Counted from the first letter of the stretch, positions 26,860 to 35,060 are shown. The stretch is DNA of 64,000 nucleotides from Curtobacterium pusillum (GCF_007680845.1 NZ_VEIY01000008.1:62001-126000), one strand, 5' to 3'. Notes: generated from the letters alone by a model not told the origin. Program-made: numbers and translations.

Positions 26860-27312
26860 CTACGCCTGCAGCTCCGCTGCCAGGGACGCGTTCCGCTCCC
26901 GGATGAGGTGCGGGAGGTAGCGCGCGAGCGCGAGCCGCTCGGCGAGCAGCCCGAGCGGACCGAGCGGGGCACGGAACGTGATCTCGTCCACCATCCGGGT
27001 GCCGCGTGCCGACGGCTCGAACCGGTGCTCGTGGTGGAACCGGGCGAACGGACCACGCACCTGTTCGTCGACGAAGCGGTGTGGCGCCTCCAGTGCCGTG
27101 ACGCGGCTCGTCATCCGCCACACGACACCGAAGTGCCGGGCGCGCCACGTGACGGTCTCGCCGAGTCCGATCGTGCCGGACGTCGTGCCGTCGACGGCGC
27201 GTTCGCCGCTCGCTGCCATCGACCGGACGTGCGCGTCGACGTCGAGCGAGAGGGCGAAGACGCGCTCGGGCGGGGCGTCGAGCTCCGTGACGACGCGGAA
27301 GGAGACCGTCAC
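26860..27312 (-). CDS. SRPBCC-family protein
   Basis: A 150-aa START/SRPBCC-fold protein. The opening TVSFRVVTELDAPPERVFAL and later VTALEAPHRFVDEQVRGPFA, then GTRMVDEITFRAPLGPLG, follow the polyketide-cyclase/dehydrase-like pattern of a helix-grip hydrophobic pocket. It overlaps the preceding GNAT gene by four bases (GTGA), so the two are coupled. The ligand is unknown. Confidence 0.82.
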   Translation of the reverse strand: MTVSFRVVTELDAPPERVFALSLDVDAHVRSMAASGERAVDGTTSGTIGLGETVTWRARHFGVVWRMTSRVTALEAPHRFVDEQVRGPFARFHHEHRFEPSARGTRMVDEITFRAPLGPLGLLAERLALARYLPHLIRERNASLAAELQA

Positions 27313-27947
27313 GACGGGTCGGGCGTCGGCGCGACCGTCGGCGTCGGTGCGACCGTCAGCGTCGGCGCGACCGCCGATGTCGGCCAGACGGTCGGTTCCG
27401 ACCGGTCGTCCTCGCGCAACACCGCCGCGATGAGCTGGTCGTGGCGTCGGCCGCGGTGGAAGACGCCGGAACGGAGCAGCCCCTCGTACCGGAGCCCGAC
27501 GCGCTGGGCGATCGCCGCGGACGGCGTGTTCGACGCGATCGCCCGCCACTGCACCCGGGCGAGGGCGAGCCCGTCGGGACGGGGCGCGAACGCCCAGTCG
27601 AGCACCGCGACGGTGGCTTCCGTCACGAAGCCGTGCCCGCGGCCGTCCGGGTGCACCGCGTACCCGACCTCGGCGGCGCCGTCCACGAAGCCGAACAGCC
27701 CGATGGTGCCGAGCAGACGGGGGTCCTCGGCGCGGCGGACGGCGAACTCGTAGCGGGAGTCCGCCGTCCAGCCGGCCCGCACGACCTCCGTGATCCAGTG
27801 GTGTGCCTCGGCGTGGCCGTAGGGCACCGGCACCGGGGTGAACGCGATGACGTCCGGATCGTTCGCGTACGCCACGACGTCGTCGGCGTCGGCCGGCTCG
27901 GGCACCGAGAGCACGAGCCGGTCGGTGCGGAGCGTGACGGGGTCCAT
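27309..27947 (-). CDS. GNAT-family acetyltransferase (RimJ/RimL type)
   Basis: A 212-aa acetyltransferase. LRTDRLVLSVPEPADADDV is the typical RimJ/RimL-like start, VGYAVHPDGRGHGFVTEAT holds the acetyl-CoA loop, and RAIASNTPSAAIAQRVGLRYE the C-terminal motif. The last about 20 residues are a low-complexity TVAPTP repeat made by an 18-base tandem repeat (27323-27376) and are not part of the fold. ATG at 27947 with a leaderless -10 six bases upstream. It may modify ribosomal proteins or small molecules. Confidence 0.88.
   Translation of the reverse strand: MDPVTLRTDRLVLSVPEPADADDVVAYANDPDVIAFTPVPVPYGHAEAHHWITEVVRAGWTADSRYEFAVRRAEDPRLLGTIGLFGFVDGAAEVGYAVHPDGRGHGFVTEATVAVLDWAFAPRPDGLALARVQWRAIASNTPSAAIAQRVGLRYEGLLRSGVFHRGRRHDQLIAAVLREDDRSEPTVWPTSAVAPTLTVAPTPTVAPTPDPS
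27323..27376. repeat. Tandem 18-base repeat, three copies
   Basis: Three units GCGTCGGCGCGACCGTCG (two variants differ by one or two bases) at 27323, 27341 and 27359. They encode a six-residue TVAPTP-type repeat at the C-terminus of the GNAT protein. Confidence 0.85.
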
Positions 27948-27953
27948 CCGCCG

Positions 27954-27959
27954 AGCCTA
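27954..27959 (-). promoter_or_regulatory. -10 element, leaderless promoter of GNAT gene
   Basis: On the minus strand TAGGCT six bases before the ATG at 27947. Confidence 0.55.
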
Positions 27960-27978
27960 ACGGCGTCGAGTGCCGCGG

Positions 27979-27984
27979 TACCGT
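27979..27984 (+). promoter_or_regulatory. -10 element, leaderless promoter of dipeptidase gene
   Basis: TACCGT six bases before the ATG at 27991; forms a compact divergent pair with 27954-27959. Confidence 0.55.
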
Positions 27985-27990
27985 CGGAGC

Positions 27991-29028
27991 ATGACGTTCG
28001 ACGCGCTCCCGTTCCCGGTCATCGACGGCCACAACGACCTGCCGTGGGAGCGGCGGGACACGCACGGCTCGGGCGTCGAGGGCATCGACACCGAGGTCGG
28101 CTCGCTGCACACCGACCTCCCGAAGCTGCGTGCGGGCGGGGTCGTCGGACAGTTCTGGTCGGTGTTCGTCCCCACCGACGTGCCGGACCCGGTCCGGGCG
28201 ACGCTGCAGCAGGTCGACGTCGCGCACCGGATCGTCGAGCGTTACCCGGACTCCCTCGCGCTCGCGCGGACCGCGGCCGAGGTGCGCGCGGCGATCGACT
28301 CCGGGCGGATCGCGTCGCTCCTCGGCGCCGAGGGCGGCCACTCCATCGGGGACGACCTGGCCGTGCTCCGCGACCTCGCCCGGCTCGGAGTCCGGTACAT
28401 GACGCTCACGCACAACGACGACACCCCGTGGGCCGACTCGGCGACGGGATCGCACCCGCACGGCGGACTCACCGACCGCGGTCGCGAGGTCGTCGCCGAG
28501 ATGGAGCGGATCGGCATGCTCGTCGACCTGTCGCACACCTCGCCCGAGACCATGCGGGACACGCTCGACATCGCCACGCAGCCTGTGGTCTTCAGCCACT
28601 CCTCGACCGTCGCCGTCAACGGCCACCCACGGAACGTGCCCGACGACGTCCTCGCCCGACTGGCCGACAACGGCGGCGTGGTGATGATCACCTTCGTGCC
28701 GGCGTTCGTCTCGGGGGCGTGGGCGGCGTGGGAAGCGGACGGTTCGGTGGGGGAGCCGCCGGTCGTGACGGTGTCCGAGGTGGCGGACCACGTCGAGCAC
28801 GCTCGGGCGGTCGCCGGGGCGGCGTACATCGGGCTCGGTGGGGACTACGACGGCACGTCCGTGCTCCCGTCGGACCTGCGGGACGTGTCGCGGTACCCGG
28901 TGCTCGCGGCGGAGCTGCGGCGGCGCGGGTGGGGGAGCGCGGACCTGCGGGCGCTCGCGGGCGGCAACGTGCTGCGGGTGCTCGAGGCGACCGACGAGCG
29001 GTTCGCCCGGACGGCGCACGTGCGCTGA
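27991..29028 (+). CDS. Membrane-dipeptidase-family peptidase (M19)
   Basis: A 345-aa zinc dipeptidase of the renal-dipeptidase family. The metal ligands lie in VIDGHNDLPW (H14, D16) and the bridging glutamate in LLGAEGGHSIG (about 114), with further histidines in VDLSHTSPETM and VVFSHSS, and YIGLGGDYDGT near the end. No signal peptide, so cytoplasmic. It would split dipeptides, including those with a D-residue at the C-terminus. Divergent from the GNAT-SRPBCC pair. Confidence 0.93.
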   Translation: MTFDALPFPVIDGHNDLPWERRDTHGSGVEGIDTEVGSLHTDLPKLRAGGVVGQFWSVFVPTDVPDPVRATLQQVDVAHRIVERYPDSLALARTAAEVRAAIDSGRIASLLGAEGGHSIGDDLAVLRDLARLGVRYMTLTHNDDTPWADSATGSHPHGGLTDRGREVVAEMERIGMLVDLSHTSPETMRDTLDIATQPVVFSHSSTVAVNGHPRNVPDDVLARLADNGGVVMITFVPAFVSGAWAAWEADGSVGEPPVVTVSEVADHVEHARAVAGAAYIGLGGDYDGTSVLPSDLRDVSRYPVLAAELRRRGWGSADLRALAGGNVLRVLEATDERFARTAHVR

Positions 29029-29061
29029 CCGGCGGGCGCTGCTGGGCCCGCGCGGACCGGC

Positions 29062-29733
29062 TCAGCCGTAGGTCGGGTACTGCGGCCACCCCGCCGGGCT
29101 GTCCTCCCAGTCCTGCTGGCGCCCGTACACCGTGCGGTCCATGATGTGCGCGACCGGGAGGATCGCCTCGGTGCCCCGCGATCCCGTCGCGTACGTCAGG
29201 TACGGCACGCCGTCCCGCAGCAGGTAGTACGAGTACCCCGGCACCGGACCGTCCCAGCCCTCGTCGTGCACCGTCCACCCCCAGTCGTCGTGGTAGCTCG
29301 TCGCGCCGGACGACACCCACGTGTGCGGCCAACCGCGCTGCTGCCGCCACGCCTCGAGCTTCTCGATCGGCCCTTCCGAGATCATCGCGAACGCGATCCC
29401 CTCGTCGGCGAGCCGTCCCATGTCGGCGGGCAGGTTGTCGACGGCCCAGGTGCAGCTGGGGCACCCGGCGTCCCAGTCACGCCCGTACATGACGTTCTGC
29501 ACGAGGAGCAGGTACTTCTCCCCGAACAGTTCGGTCAGTCGGACGGGCCCGTCCGGCCCGGTGAACTCGTAGTCGTCGACACGCACCATCGGCAGCCGGC
29601 GGCGGGCCGCCGAGACACGGTCGCCGTGCCGGGTGAGTTCCTTCTCGTCGCGCACCTGCGCGGCGAGTGCCTCGTCGAACGCGGCACGGTTGACGACCGG
29701 CGGAGCGGCGGTGGGTTGCTGTTCCTTGGACAT
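29062..29733 (-). CDS. DUF899-family thioredoxin-like protein
   Basis: A 223-aa protein of the DUF899 group. The thioredoxin-fold part contains YGRDWDAGCPSCTWAVDNLP, with a CPSC motif in the redox position, and later HTWVSSGATSYHDDWGW and GYSYYLLRDGVPYLTYAT. The N-terminal helix RDEKELTRHGDRVSAARRRLP is also typical. A redox role is likely but unproven. ATG at 29733 with GAGGAGG seven bases upstream. Confidence 0.85.
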   Translation of the reverse strand: MSKEQQPTAAPPVVNRAAFDEALAAQVRDEKELTRHGDRVSAARRRLPMVRVDDYEFTGPDGPVRLTELFGEKYLLLVQNVMYGRDWDAGCPSCTWAVDNLPADMGRLADEGIAFAMISEGPIEKLEAWRQQRGWPHTWVSSGATSYHDDWGWTVHDEGWDGPVPGYSYYLLRDGVPYLTYATGSRGTEAILPVAHIMDRTVYGRQQDWEDSPAGWPQYPTYG

Positions 29734-29770
29734 GACGACCTCCTCGTCGTTGCGCCGAAGGGTACGCCGG

Positions 29771-29794
29771 TCGCGACGGACTGGAGGCGCGGTG
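29771..29794. repeat. Dispersed repeat, single copy
   Basis: GACGGACTGGAGGCGCGGTG within the divergent spacer between the DUF899 gene and cysK. A solitary arm without its inverted partner. Confidence 0.55.
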
Positions 29795-29915
29795 TGCGCC
29801 CGGTACGACGCGTGCGTCACGGACAGGGACACGCCGGGCGTGATCGCTAGGATCACAGCGCACGCGGTGCTTCCAGGGCGGAGGCGCGCGACCTGACCCG
29901 CAGAGGACGGTACCG

Positions 29916-30854
29916 ATGAGCGGCACGATCCACGACAACATCTCGCAGGCGTTCGGGAACACGCCGCTGGTCCGGCTGAACCGCCTCCCGAAGGAGGGCG
30001 GAGCCGAGATCCTGGCGAAGCTCGAGTTCTACAACCCGGGCGCGAGCGTGAAGGACCGTCTCGGCGTCGCGATCATCGATGCGGCCGAGGAGTCCGGCGA
30101 GCTGCCGGCCGGCGGGACCATCGTCGAGGGCTCGTCGGGCAACACCGGCATCGCGCTCGCCCTGGTCGGCGCTGCCCGCGGCTACAAGGTCGTCATCACG
30201 ATGCCGGAGACCATGAGCGTGGAACGCCGTGCCGTGATGCGCGCGTACGGCGCCGAGATCGTCCTCACCCCTGGTGCCGAGGGCATGAAGGGCGCGGTGT
30301 CGAAGGCGGAACAGATCGTCGCCGAGACCCCCGGCGCGATCCTCGCCCACCAGTTCGAGACCGCGGCGAACGCGGCGATCCACCGGAAGACCACGGCGGA
30401 GGAGATCCTCCGCGACACCGAGGGGCACGTCGACGTGTTCGTCGCGGGCGTCGGCACCGGTGGCACGATCACGGGTGTCGGCCAGGTCCTCAAGGAGCGC
30501 GTCCCGGGTGTGCAGATCGTCGCGGTCGAGCCGAAGGACTCCCCGCTCCTGACCGAGGGCAAGGCCGGCCCGCACAAGATCGCCGGCATCGGCGCGAACT
30601 TCATCCCCGAGGTCCTCGACCAGTCCGTGTTCGACGAGGTGTTCGACGTCGAGCTGGACGACGCCCTCCGGGTGGGCCGGGCCCTCGCGACCGAGGAGGG
30701 CATCCTCGCGGGCATCTCGTCCGGCGCGATCATCCACGCCGCGATCGAGATCGCCGCGCGCTCCGAGAACGCCGGGAAGCGGGTCGTCGCGATCGTGTGC
30801 GACACCGGCGAGCGCTACCTGTCGACGGTGCTCTTCGAGGGACTCACTGCGTGA
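29916..30854 (+). CDS. cysK: Cysteine synthase A (O-acetylserine sulfhydrylase)
   Basis: A 312-aa PLP enzyme that makes L-cysteine from O-acetylserine and sulfide. The PLP lysine K46 is in NPGASVKDRLG, the phosphate/substrate loop EGSSGNTGIA at 71-80, and GTGGTITGVGQVLKE in the middle. Followed directly by cysE with a four-base overlap, so the two enzymes of cysteine synthesis are coupled. A -10 like TAGGAT lies at about 29847, giving a leader of about 60 bases; no clear CymR or riboswitch element is seen. Confidence 0.97.
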   Translation: MSGTIHDNISQAFGNTPLVRLNRLPKEGGAEILAKLEFYNPGASVKDRLGVAIIDAAEESGELPAGGTIVEGSSGNTGIALALVGAARGYKVVITMPETMSVERRAVMRAYGAEIVLTPGAEGMKGAVSKAEQIVAETPGAILAHQFETAANAAIHRKTTAEEILRDTEGHVDVFVAGVGTGGTITGVGQVLKERVPGVQIVAVEPKDSPLLTEGKAGPHKIAGIGANFIPEVLDQSVFDEVFDVELDDALRVGRALATEEGILAGISSGAIIHAAIEIAARSENAGKRVVAIVCDTGERYLSTVLFEGLTA

Positions 30855-31435
30855 CCCGTGCCGCCCGACGAGGCGTGCTGCGTGCTGTCCGGGAGGACCT
30901 CGCCGCAGCACGCCGCGGTGACCCCGCCGCCCGCGGCGACCTCGAGAACGCGATCGTGTACTCGGGGCTGCACGCCATCTGGACCTACCGGCTGACCCAC
31001 CGGTTGTGGATCGCCGAAGGGCTCCCCGGCTCCCGGTTCGCCGCTCGGGTGATCGCCCAGGTCGCCCGGTCGCTGACCGGCATCGAGATCCACCCGGGCG
31101 CACGGATCGGTCGGCGGTTCTTCATCGACCACGGCATGGGCGTCGTGGTCGGGGAGACCGCGGTGGTCGGTGACGACGTCGTGCTCTTCCACGGCGTGAC
31201 GCTCGGCGGGCGCGGGGGCGACCACGGACCCGGGGCACGCCGGCACCCGGCCGTCGGGGACCGCGTCGTGCTCGGCGCGGGGTCGTCGCTCATCGGTGCG
31301 ATCACCGTCGGTGCGGACTCCGTCGTGGGTGCGAACACCGTGGTGACGAAGGACGTCCCGGCGGGCTCGGTCGTCACCGGCGTGGCCGGCACGGCGCGCC
31401 CGCGCTCAGGGCACGAGGGCGTCCCGCCGCTCTGA
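30851..31435 (+). CDS. cysE: Serine O-acetyltransferase
   Basis: A 194-aa enzyme that acetylates L-serine with acetyl-CoA. It has the short N-terminal helical domain and a left-handed beta-helix of hexapeptide repeats. The catalytic histidine-aspartate pair is in RRFFIDHGMGVVVGETAVV (D93, H94), with VTLGGRGGDHG next to the active site and VVGANTVVTKDVPAGSVV at the C-terminus. The GTG start lies in a GTGA overlap with cysK. It should bind CysK to form the cysteine synthase complex. Confidence 0.95.
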   Translation: MTRAARRGVLRAVREDLAAARRGDPAARGDLENAIVYSGLHAIWTYRLTHRLWIAEGLPGSRFAARVIAQVARSLTGIEIHPGARIGRRFFIDHGMGVVVGETAVVGDDVVLFHGVTLGGRGGDHGPGARRHPAVGDRVVLGAGSSLIGAITVGADSVVGANTVVTKDVPAGSVVTGVAGTARPRSGHEGVPPL

Positions 31436-31464
31436 CGGGACGCCGAGCGAGCCGCCGGCGAGCG

Positions 31465-31764
31465 TCAGCTCTTCTCGCAGGCGATCCCGTCGCCGTCGGC
31501 GTCCATCTTCTTGTTCGCGTTGTAGAGCGCGTCGTCCTTCTTCACGGTGCCCTTGAGCGCCCGGTACGTGTACTTGCCGTGGGACGTGACGCGGTTCCTC
31601 GTGACGGACTTCTTCGCGATCCCGCCCGAGTAGACCTTCTGCACGGCGGTGCAGTTCTTGTAGACGGTGGGGGCGGCCTGCGCGGTGGAGGCTCCGCCGA
31701 TGACGGCGGAGGTCGCGAGGACGATGGTGGCGGCGGCGATGCCGAGGGTTCGGGTGATGTGCAC
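31465..31764 (-). CDS. Secreted excalibur calcium-binding domain protein
   Basis: A 99-aa exported protein. The signal peptide (ITRTLGIAAATIVLATSAVI) ends at about AQA-AP, residue 30. The C-terminal excalibur domain has NKKMDADGDGIACEKS, a DxDxDG calcium loop with the conserved cysteine, paired with the cysteine of KNCTAVQK. The GTG at 31764 is chosen because TATCCT lies six bases upstream (leaderless). Function outside the cell is unknown; the domain is often linked to nucleases or surface proteins. Confidence 0.88.
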   Translation of the reverse strand: MHITRTLGIAAATIVLATSAVIGGASTAQAAPTVYKNCTAVQKVYSGGIAKKSVTRNRVTSHGKYTYRALKGTVKKDDALYNANKKMDADGDGIACEKS

Positions 31765-31770
31765 GGCATG

Positions 31771-31776
31771 AGGATA
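31771..31776 (-). promoter_or_regulatory. -10 element, leaderless promoter of excalibur gene
   Basis: On the minus strand TATCCT six bases before the GTG at 31764; fixes a start that would otherwise be ambiguous. Confidence 0.6.
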
Positions 31777-31837
31777 CGTCGAGACACCGCATCGACGCGT
31801 ACCCCCGTCCGAGGCGCGCGTGCGGCATGCTGGGCGG

Positions 31838-32218
31838 ATGGACGGCGAGACGCTGCACGAGGTCGCGATCCGCACCGCGATGGGGATGCCCGCTGCGGTC
31901 GAGACGCAGCCCTTCGGCGAGCGGTCGTTCGTCTACAAGGTCGTCGGCAAGATGTTCGCGATGGCCACCGAGCTGCGGGGCGAGCCCATCGTGAACCTCA
32001 AGTGCGCACCGCCGCACGGTGCCGCCCTGGTGCGCGACCACGAGGAGATCACCCCGGGCTGGCACATGAACAAGCAGCACTGGATCACGCTGTCGCCGGG
32101 CGACGGGATCGACGAGACCCTGGTCGAGGACCTGGTCGCCAACGCGTACGACCTCGTCGTCGCGGGGCTCCCGCGGGCGAAACGCCCGATCGACCCGATC
32201 CGACGCGAGGACGCGTGA
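31838..32218 (+). CDS. MmcQ/YjbR-family protein
   Basis: A 126-aa protein of the MmcQ/YjbR (CyaY-like fold) family. ETQPFGERSFVYKVVGKMFA, then NLKCAPPHGAALVRDHEEITPGWHMNKQHWITL (shown here in pieces), form the conserved core; the PGWHMNKQHW block is the best marker. Members are annotated as DNA-binding but proof is thin. ATG at 31838; a CATGCT six bases upstream is a possible leaderless -10. Confidence 0.85.
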   Translation: MDGETLHEVAIRTAMGMPAAVETQPFGERSFVYKVVGKMFAMATELRGEPIVNLKCAPPHGAALVRDHEEITPGWHMNKQHWITLSPGDGIDETLVEDLVANAYDLVVAGLPRAKRPIDPIRREDA

Positions 32219-32292
32219 CGATCCGGTCGGGAGTTCCGTCCCACCGGTAGCGCACTCAGCTCCACCCCACCCGCCACCAGTAGAAGGAAGCC

Positions 32293-32847
32293 GTGCACCA
32301 CCAGCCCCTCACGGACCTCGACGACGCCGTCCTCGTCGGCCGTTCGTCCGACGGCGACGTCCGGGCGTTCGAGGTCCTCATCCGCCGGTACACCCCCCTG
32401 CTGCGCGCGTACGCCCGTCGCACCCTCGGGTCCACCGACGAACTCGACGACGTCGTCCAGGAGACCTTCATCACCGCCTGGAACCGGCTCGACCGGCTCG
32501 AGGACGGCGCCCGCGTCAAGGCCTGGCTCATGCGCATCCTCAGTCGGAAGTGCATCGACCGGATCCGCGCCCGGCGGTTCCACGACGACGTGACCGAGAT
32601 CGAGGTCGAGGCACCTGCTGACGACGCTCCGGAGCGGGTCGCGGAAGCGCGTTCCCGTGAGGACGCCGTGGAGACGGCGCTCGCCGAGCTGCCGGAGGCG
32701 CAGCGGCGGTGTTGGCTGATGAAGGAAGTACTCGAGTACTCCTACGAGGAGATGGCGGCGGAACTGGACCTCCCCGTCTCCACGGTCCGCGGACTGCTGT
32801 CCCGTGCCCGCAAGAACATGATCCGTCTCATGGAGGGATGGCGATGA
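32293..32847 (+). CDS. ECF-type RNA polymerase sigma factor
   Basis: A 184-aa sigma-70-family factor with only regions 2 and 4. Region 2 spans FEVLIRRYTPLLRAYARRTL through DDVVQETFITAWNRL (about residues 25-70) and region 4 ALAELPEAQRRCWLMKEVLE through LDLPVSTVRGLLSRARK (about 120-180). AGAAGGAAG precedes the GTG at 32293. It overlaps the next gene by four bases. No classical zinc anti-sigma factor is present; instead an Asp23-domain protein occupies that place in the operon. Confidence 0.93.
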   Translation: MHHQPLTDLDDAVLVGRSSDGDVRAFEVLIRRYTPLLRAYARRTLGSTDELDDVVQETFITAWNRLDRLEDGARVKAWLMRILSRKCIDRIRARRFHDDVTEIEVEAPADDAPERVAEARSREDAVETALAELPEAQRRCWLMKEVLEYSYEEMAAELDLPVSTVRGLLSRARKNMIRLMEGWR

Positions 32848-33482
32848 CCGAACACGATCCCGTCCGGCTCGACTCCCTCGAACCCGACGACCTCGACGGG
32901 CACACGATCGACGAGCTCGCCGACTACCTGGACGCGGGCATGCAGCCGGCAGACCCGGGCATCGACGACTCCGCCGCGTGCCAGAACGCCCTCGCCGCGA
33001 TCGTGCGGCTCCGGCAGTCGTCCCTCGGTTCACTGGAGGCCGCCGCCGAGCAGGAGGCCCCGGCCGACGAGTCGTGGATCAGCGGTGTGCTCGCGAACAT
33101 CTCGCTCGAGGCCCGCGCGGGCCGCGACGTGCCGCTCCGCCCCGAAGCGCCGACCGAGCGTCCCGTGATGACCGAGGGAGCGATCCGCTCGCTCGTCCGG
33201 AGTGCCGGCGACGCCGTCCCGGACGCCCTGATCGCACGGTGCACGCTCGAGGGCGACGTCACCGAACTCGGTGCGCCGATCCGGGTGGTCGTCGAGATCG
33301 CGGTGCGCGCCGGGGCGCCGATCCAGGCCGCTGCGGCCGAGGTGCGTGAGACCGTCGCGGAGGTCCTGGCGACCCAGACCGACCTCGTCGTCGAGGCCGT
33401 CGACGTGGTGGTCCGCGACCTGCTCCCGATGGTCGTGCCGCCGCCGGAGACCGAGACCGGAACCGAGGGGGAGGACGCATGA
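32844..33482 (+). CDS. Asp23/Gls24-family protein, candidate sigma-factor partner
   Basis: A 212-aa soluble protein. Residues about 110-195 (AIRSLVRSAGDAVPDALIAR, then VVVEIAVRAGAPIQAAAAEV and DLVVEAVDVVVRDLL) match the Asp23/Gls24 alkaline-shock fold. The N-terminal part (about 20-60, IDELADYLDAGMQPADPGID) has the length and position of an anti-sigma helical arm, but lacks the HxxxCxxC zinc motif. It overlaps the ECF gene (ATGA) and the next gene (ATGA). Regulation of the sigma factor is inferred from the operon, not from a known motif. Confidence 0.8.
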   Translation: MTEHDPVRLDSLEPDDLDGHTIDELADYLDAGMQPADPGIDDSAACQNALAAIVRLRQSSLGSLEAAAEQEAPADESWISGVLANISLEARAGRDVPLRPEAPTERPVMTEGAIRSLVRSAGDAVPDALIARCTLEGDVTELGAPIRVVVEIAVRAGAPIQAAAAEVRETVAEVLATQTDLVVEAVDVVVRDLLPMVVPPPETETGTEGEDA

Positions 33483-33787
33483 GCACCCTGGACGAGACCT
33501 TCGCCGCCGTCGAGGACGCGGTGCTCGCCGTCCCTGGCGTCACCGAGCTCTACCGTGCCCGCCCCACCATCGGCAGTGCGGTCGCCGCGGCCAAGACCCT
33601 CGCGACGCGCGGGTCGGTCGCGCGGGTCGTCCTCGACGACGACGTGCTCCGCATCGTGATCGGGACCGACGGATCGCACCCGGCGCCGGAGACCGCGCGC
33701 GCGGCGCACGTCGCGGCGCTCGCGGTGGCGACCGAGCGCGGACTCGCGCTCAGCCGCGTGGACGTGCGGGTGGCACGCGTCGGCTGA
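33479..33787 (+). CDS. Small Asp23-like protein
   Basis: A 102-aa protein that I do not firmly recognise. Its order of strand-helix-strand, with AVLAVPGVTELYR at the start, VLRIVIGTDGSHPAPETARA in the middle and GLALSRVDVRVARV at the end, copies the beta-alpha-beta core of Asp23 proteins such as the gene just upstream. It may be a second, minimal Asp23 domain that pairs with it. It is the last gene of the ECF operon, joined by a four-base overlap. Confidence 0.7.
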   Translation: MSTLDETFAAVEDAVLAVPGVTELYRARPTIGSAVAAAKTLATRGSVARVVLDDDVLRIVIGTDGSHPAPETARAAHVAALAVATERGLALSRVDVRVARVG

Positions 33788-33810
33788 CGGGACGCACGGA
33801 CCGGCGGACT

Positions 33811-33850
33811 GGAGGCGCGGTGCGGGCCCGGCGTCGCGCCTCCCGTCCGG
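33811..33850. repeat. Dispersed repeat, imperfect palindrome (terminator position)
   Basis: GGAGGCGCGGTGCGGGCCCG followed by CGCGCCTCC: the same core as at 19149 with a three-base asymmetry in the right arm. Lies between the convergent ECF operon and ltrA. Confidence 0.65.
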
Positions 33851-33856
33851 ACCGGG

Positions 33857-35005
33857 TCACCGTCTGCGGTCCGCGACCTCCAGGACCACGACGATCGCGG
33901 CGACGAGGACCGCCGTCACGAGGAGCGTGACCGCCGGGACGGCGATGCTCGCGAGCACCCCGAGCGCGAGCACCACGACGACGAGGTTCCAGCCGAGCGT
34001 CAGCGACGGCCGGAGCGCCAGCGCCCAGATCGACAGCACGAACAGGGCGACCGGCACCGCGATCGTGGCGGCCACCGTCGCGTCGGAGAGGTCGGCCTCG
34101 CCTGCGTCGGCGCTCACCGCGACCTCGATCCCCGCGGGCAGCGCCCCGGCCGCCGCGAACACGAGGTAGTGCCCGTAGCCGAACACGAGCGCGGTCGGCA
34201 GCGAGCGGATGTGCGCGTGCTGCTCCCGCGAGAAGTAGATCCACCACATGCCGACGACGATGACGAGTCCGCACGCGGCGAGGGTGAGCAGCGACGCGAG
34301 GTGGTCGGCGTGCGCAATGCCGTCGATGACCGCGTTCGCGGACGCGACGAGTCCCTCGCCCAGGACGATGAGCGTGAAGAGGGAGTACCGCTCGGCGATG
34401 TGACGGGTGTGCCACGGCGTGGTGCGGCTGCCGGCCTCGGCGAACGGCGGGACGAGCACCTCGAGGAGGATGAGGACGGGGATGACGAACTCCTCGACGT
34501 CCCACGGCAGCGCCACGGCGGCCACCCAGAACACCTGGACGACGACGATGCCGGCGGCGTAGCGGAGCGCGGTGCGCCGGTACTCGGGCGACGAGGCGGC
34601 GACCCGCAACCACTGCCCGACCAGCGCGAGGCGCATCACGACGTAGCCGACGACCACGATGACCGTGGAACCGTCGACCATCACGGCGTGCACCCCCGCC
34701 GCGAGCACGAGCACCCCGGCCATCTGCACGAACGTCATGACGCGGTAGAGCCAGTCGTCGGTGTCGAACGACGTGGCGAACCAGGTGAAGTTGATCCACG
34801 CCCACCAGATCGCGAAGAACACGAACGCGTACGAGAGCACCGCGGAGGAGACGTGCCCCTCGACCTCGATCTCGTGCAGGTTCGACGCGGCGAACCCGAC
34901 GGCGACGACGAACACCAGGTCGAAGAGGAGCTCGAGGGGGCTGGCGGCACGGTGTCCCTCGGCGGGGTCGCGCGGTGCCATGCGGCGGAGTCCGATGGTG
35001 GTCAC
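33857..35005 (-). CDS. Low temperature requirement protein A (LtrA) family
   Basis: A 382-aa membrane protein with about ten hydrophobic helices. HRAASPLELLFDLVFVVAVG near the N-terminus, FFAIWWAWINFTWFATSFDT and RHIAERYSLFTLIVLGEGLV are the diagnostic LtrA blocks. The family was named after a Listeria cold-growth locus; its activity is unknown. GTG start at 35005, with TAGGCA six bases upstream as a possible leaderless -10; an internal ATG at 34981 is the alternative. A strong hairpin separates it from the upstream gene. Confidence 0.9.
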   Translation of the reverse strand: MTTIGLRRMAPRDPAEGHRAASPLELLFDLVFVVAVGFAASNLHEIEVEGHVSSAVLSYAFVFFAIWWAWINFTWFATSFDTDDWLYRVMTFVQMAGVLVLAAGVHAVMVDGSTVIVVVGYVVMRLALVGQWLRVAASSPEYRRTALRYAAGIVVVQVFWVAAVALPWDVEEFVIPVLILLEVLVPPFAEAGSRTTPWHTRHIAERYSLFTLIVLGEGLVASANAVIDGIAHADHLASLLTLAACGLVIVVGMWWIYFSREQHAHIRSLPTALVFGYGHYLVFAAAGALPAGIEVAVSADAGEADLSDATVAATIAVPVALFVLSIWALALRPSLTLGWNLVVVVLALGVLASIAVPAVTLLVTAVLVAAIVVVLEVADRRR

Positions 35006-35018
35006 CCGGTATGCCTAC

Positions 35019-35060
35019 ACGACGAACGGCCCCGGGAGCGATCCCGGGGCCGTTCGTCGT
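35019..35060. terminator. Terminator hairpin
   Basis: Perfect 19-base stem (35019-35037 with 35042-35060) and a GCGA tetraloop, 16 bases after the muralytic gene and before ltrA on the same strand, so it should isolate the two transcripts. Confidence 0.8.

Noticed and set aside
27080..27095. Another dispersed repeat copy (GGCGCCTCCAGTGCC)
   Set aside because: Only ten bases match, it lies in coding sequence for EAPHR-type residues common to the SRPBCC family, and chance is likely in this base composition.
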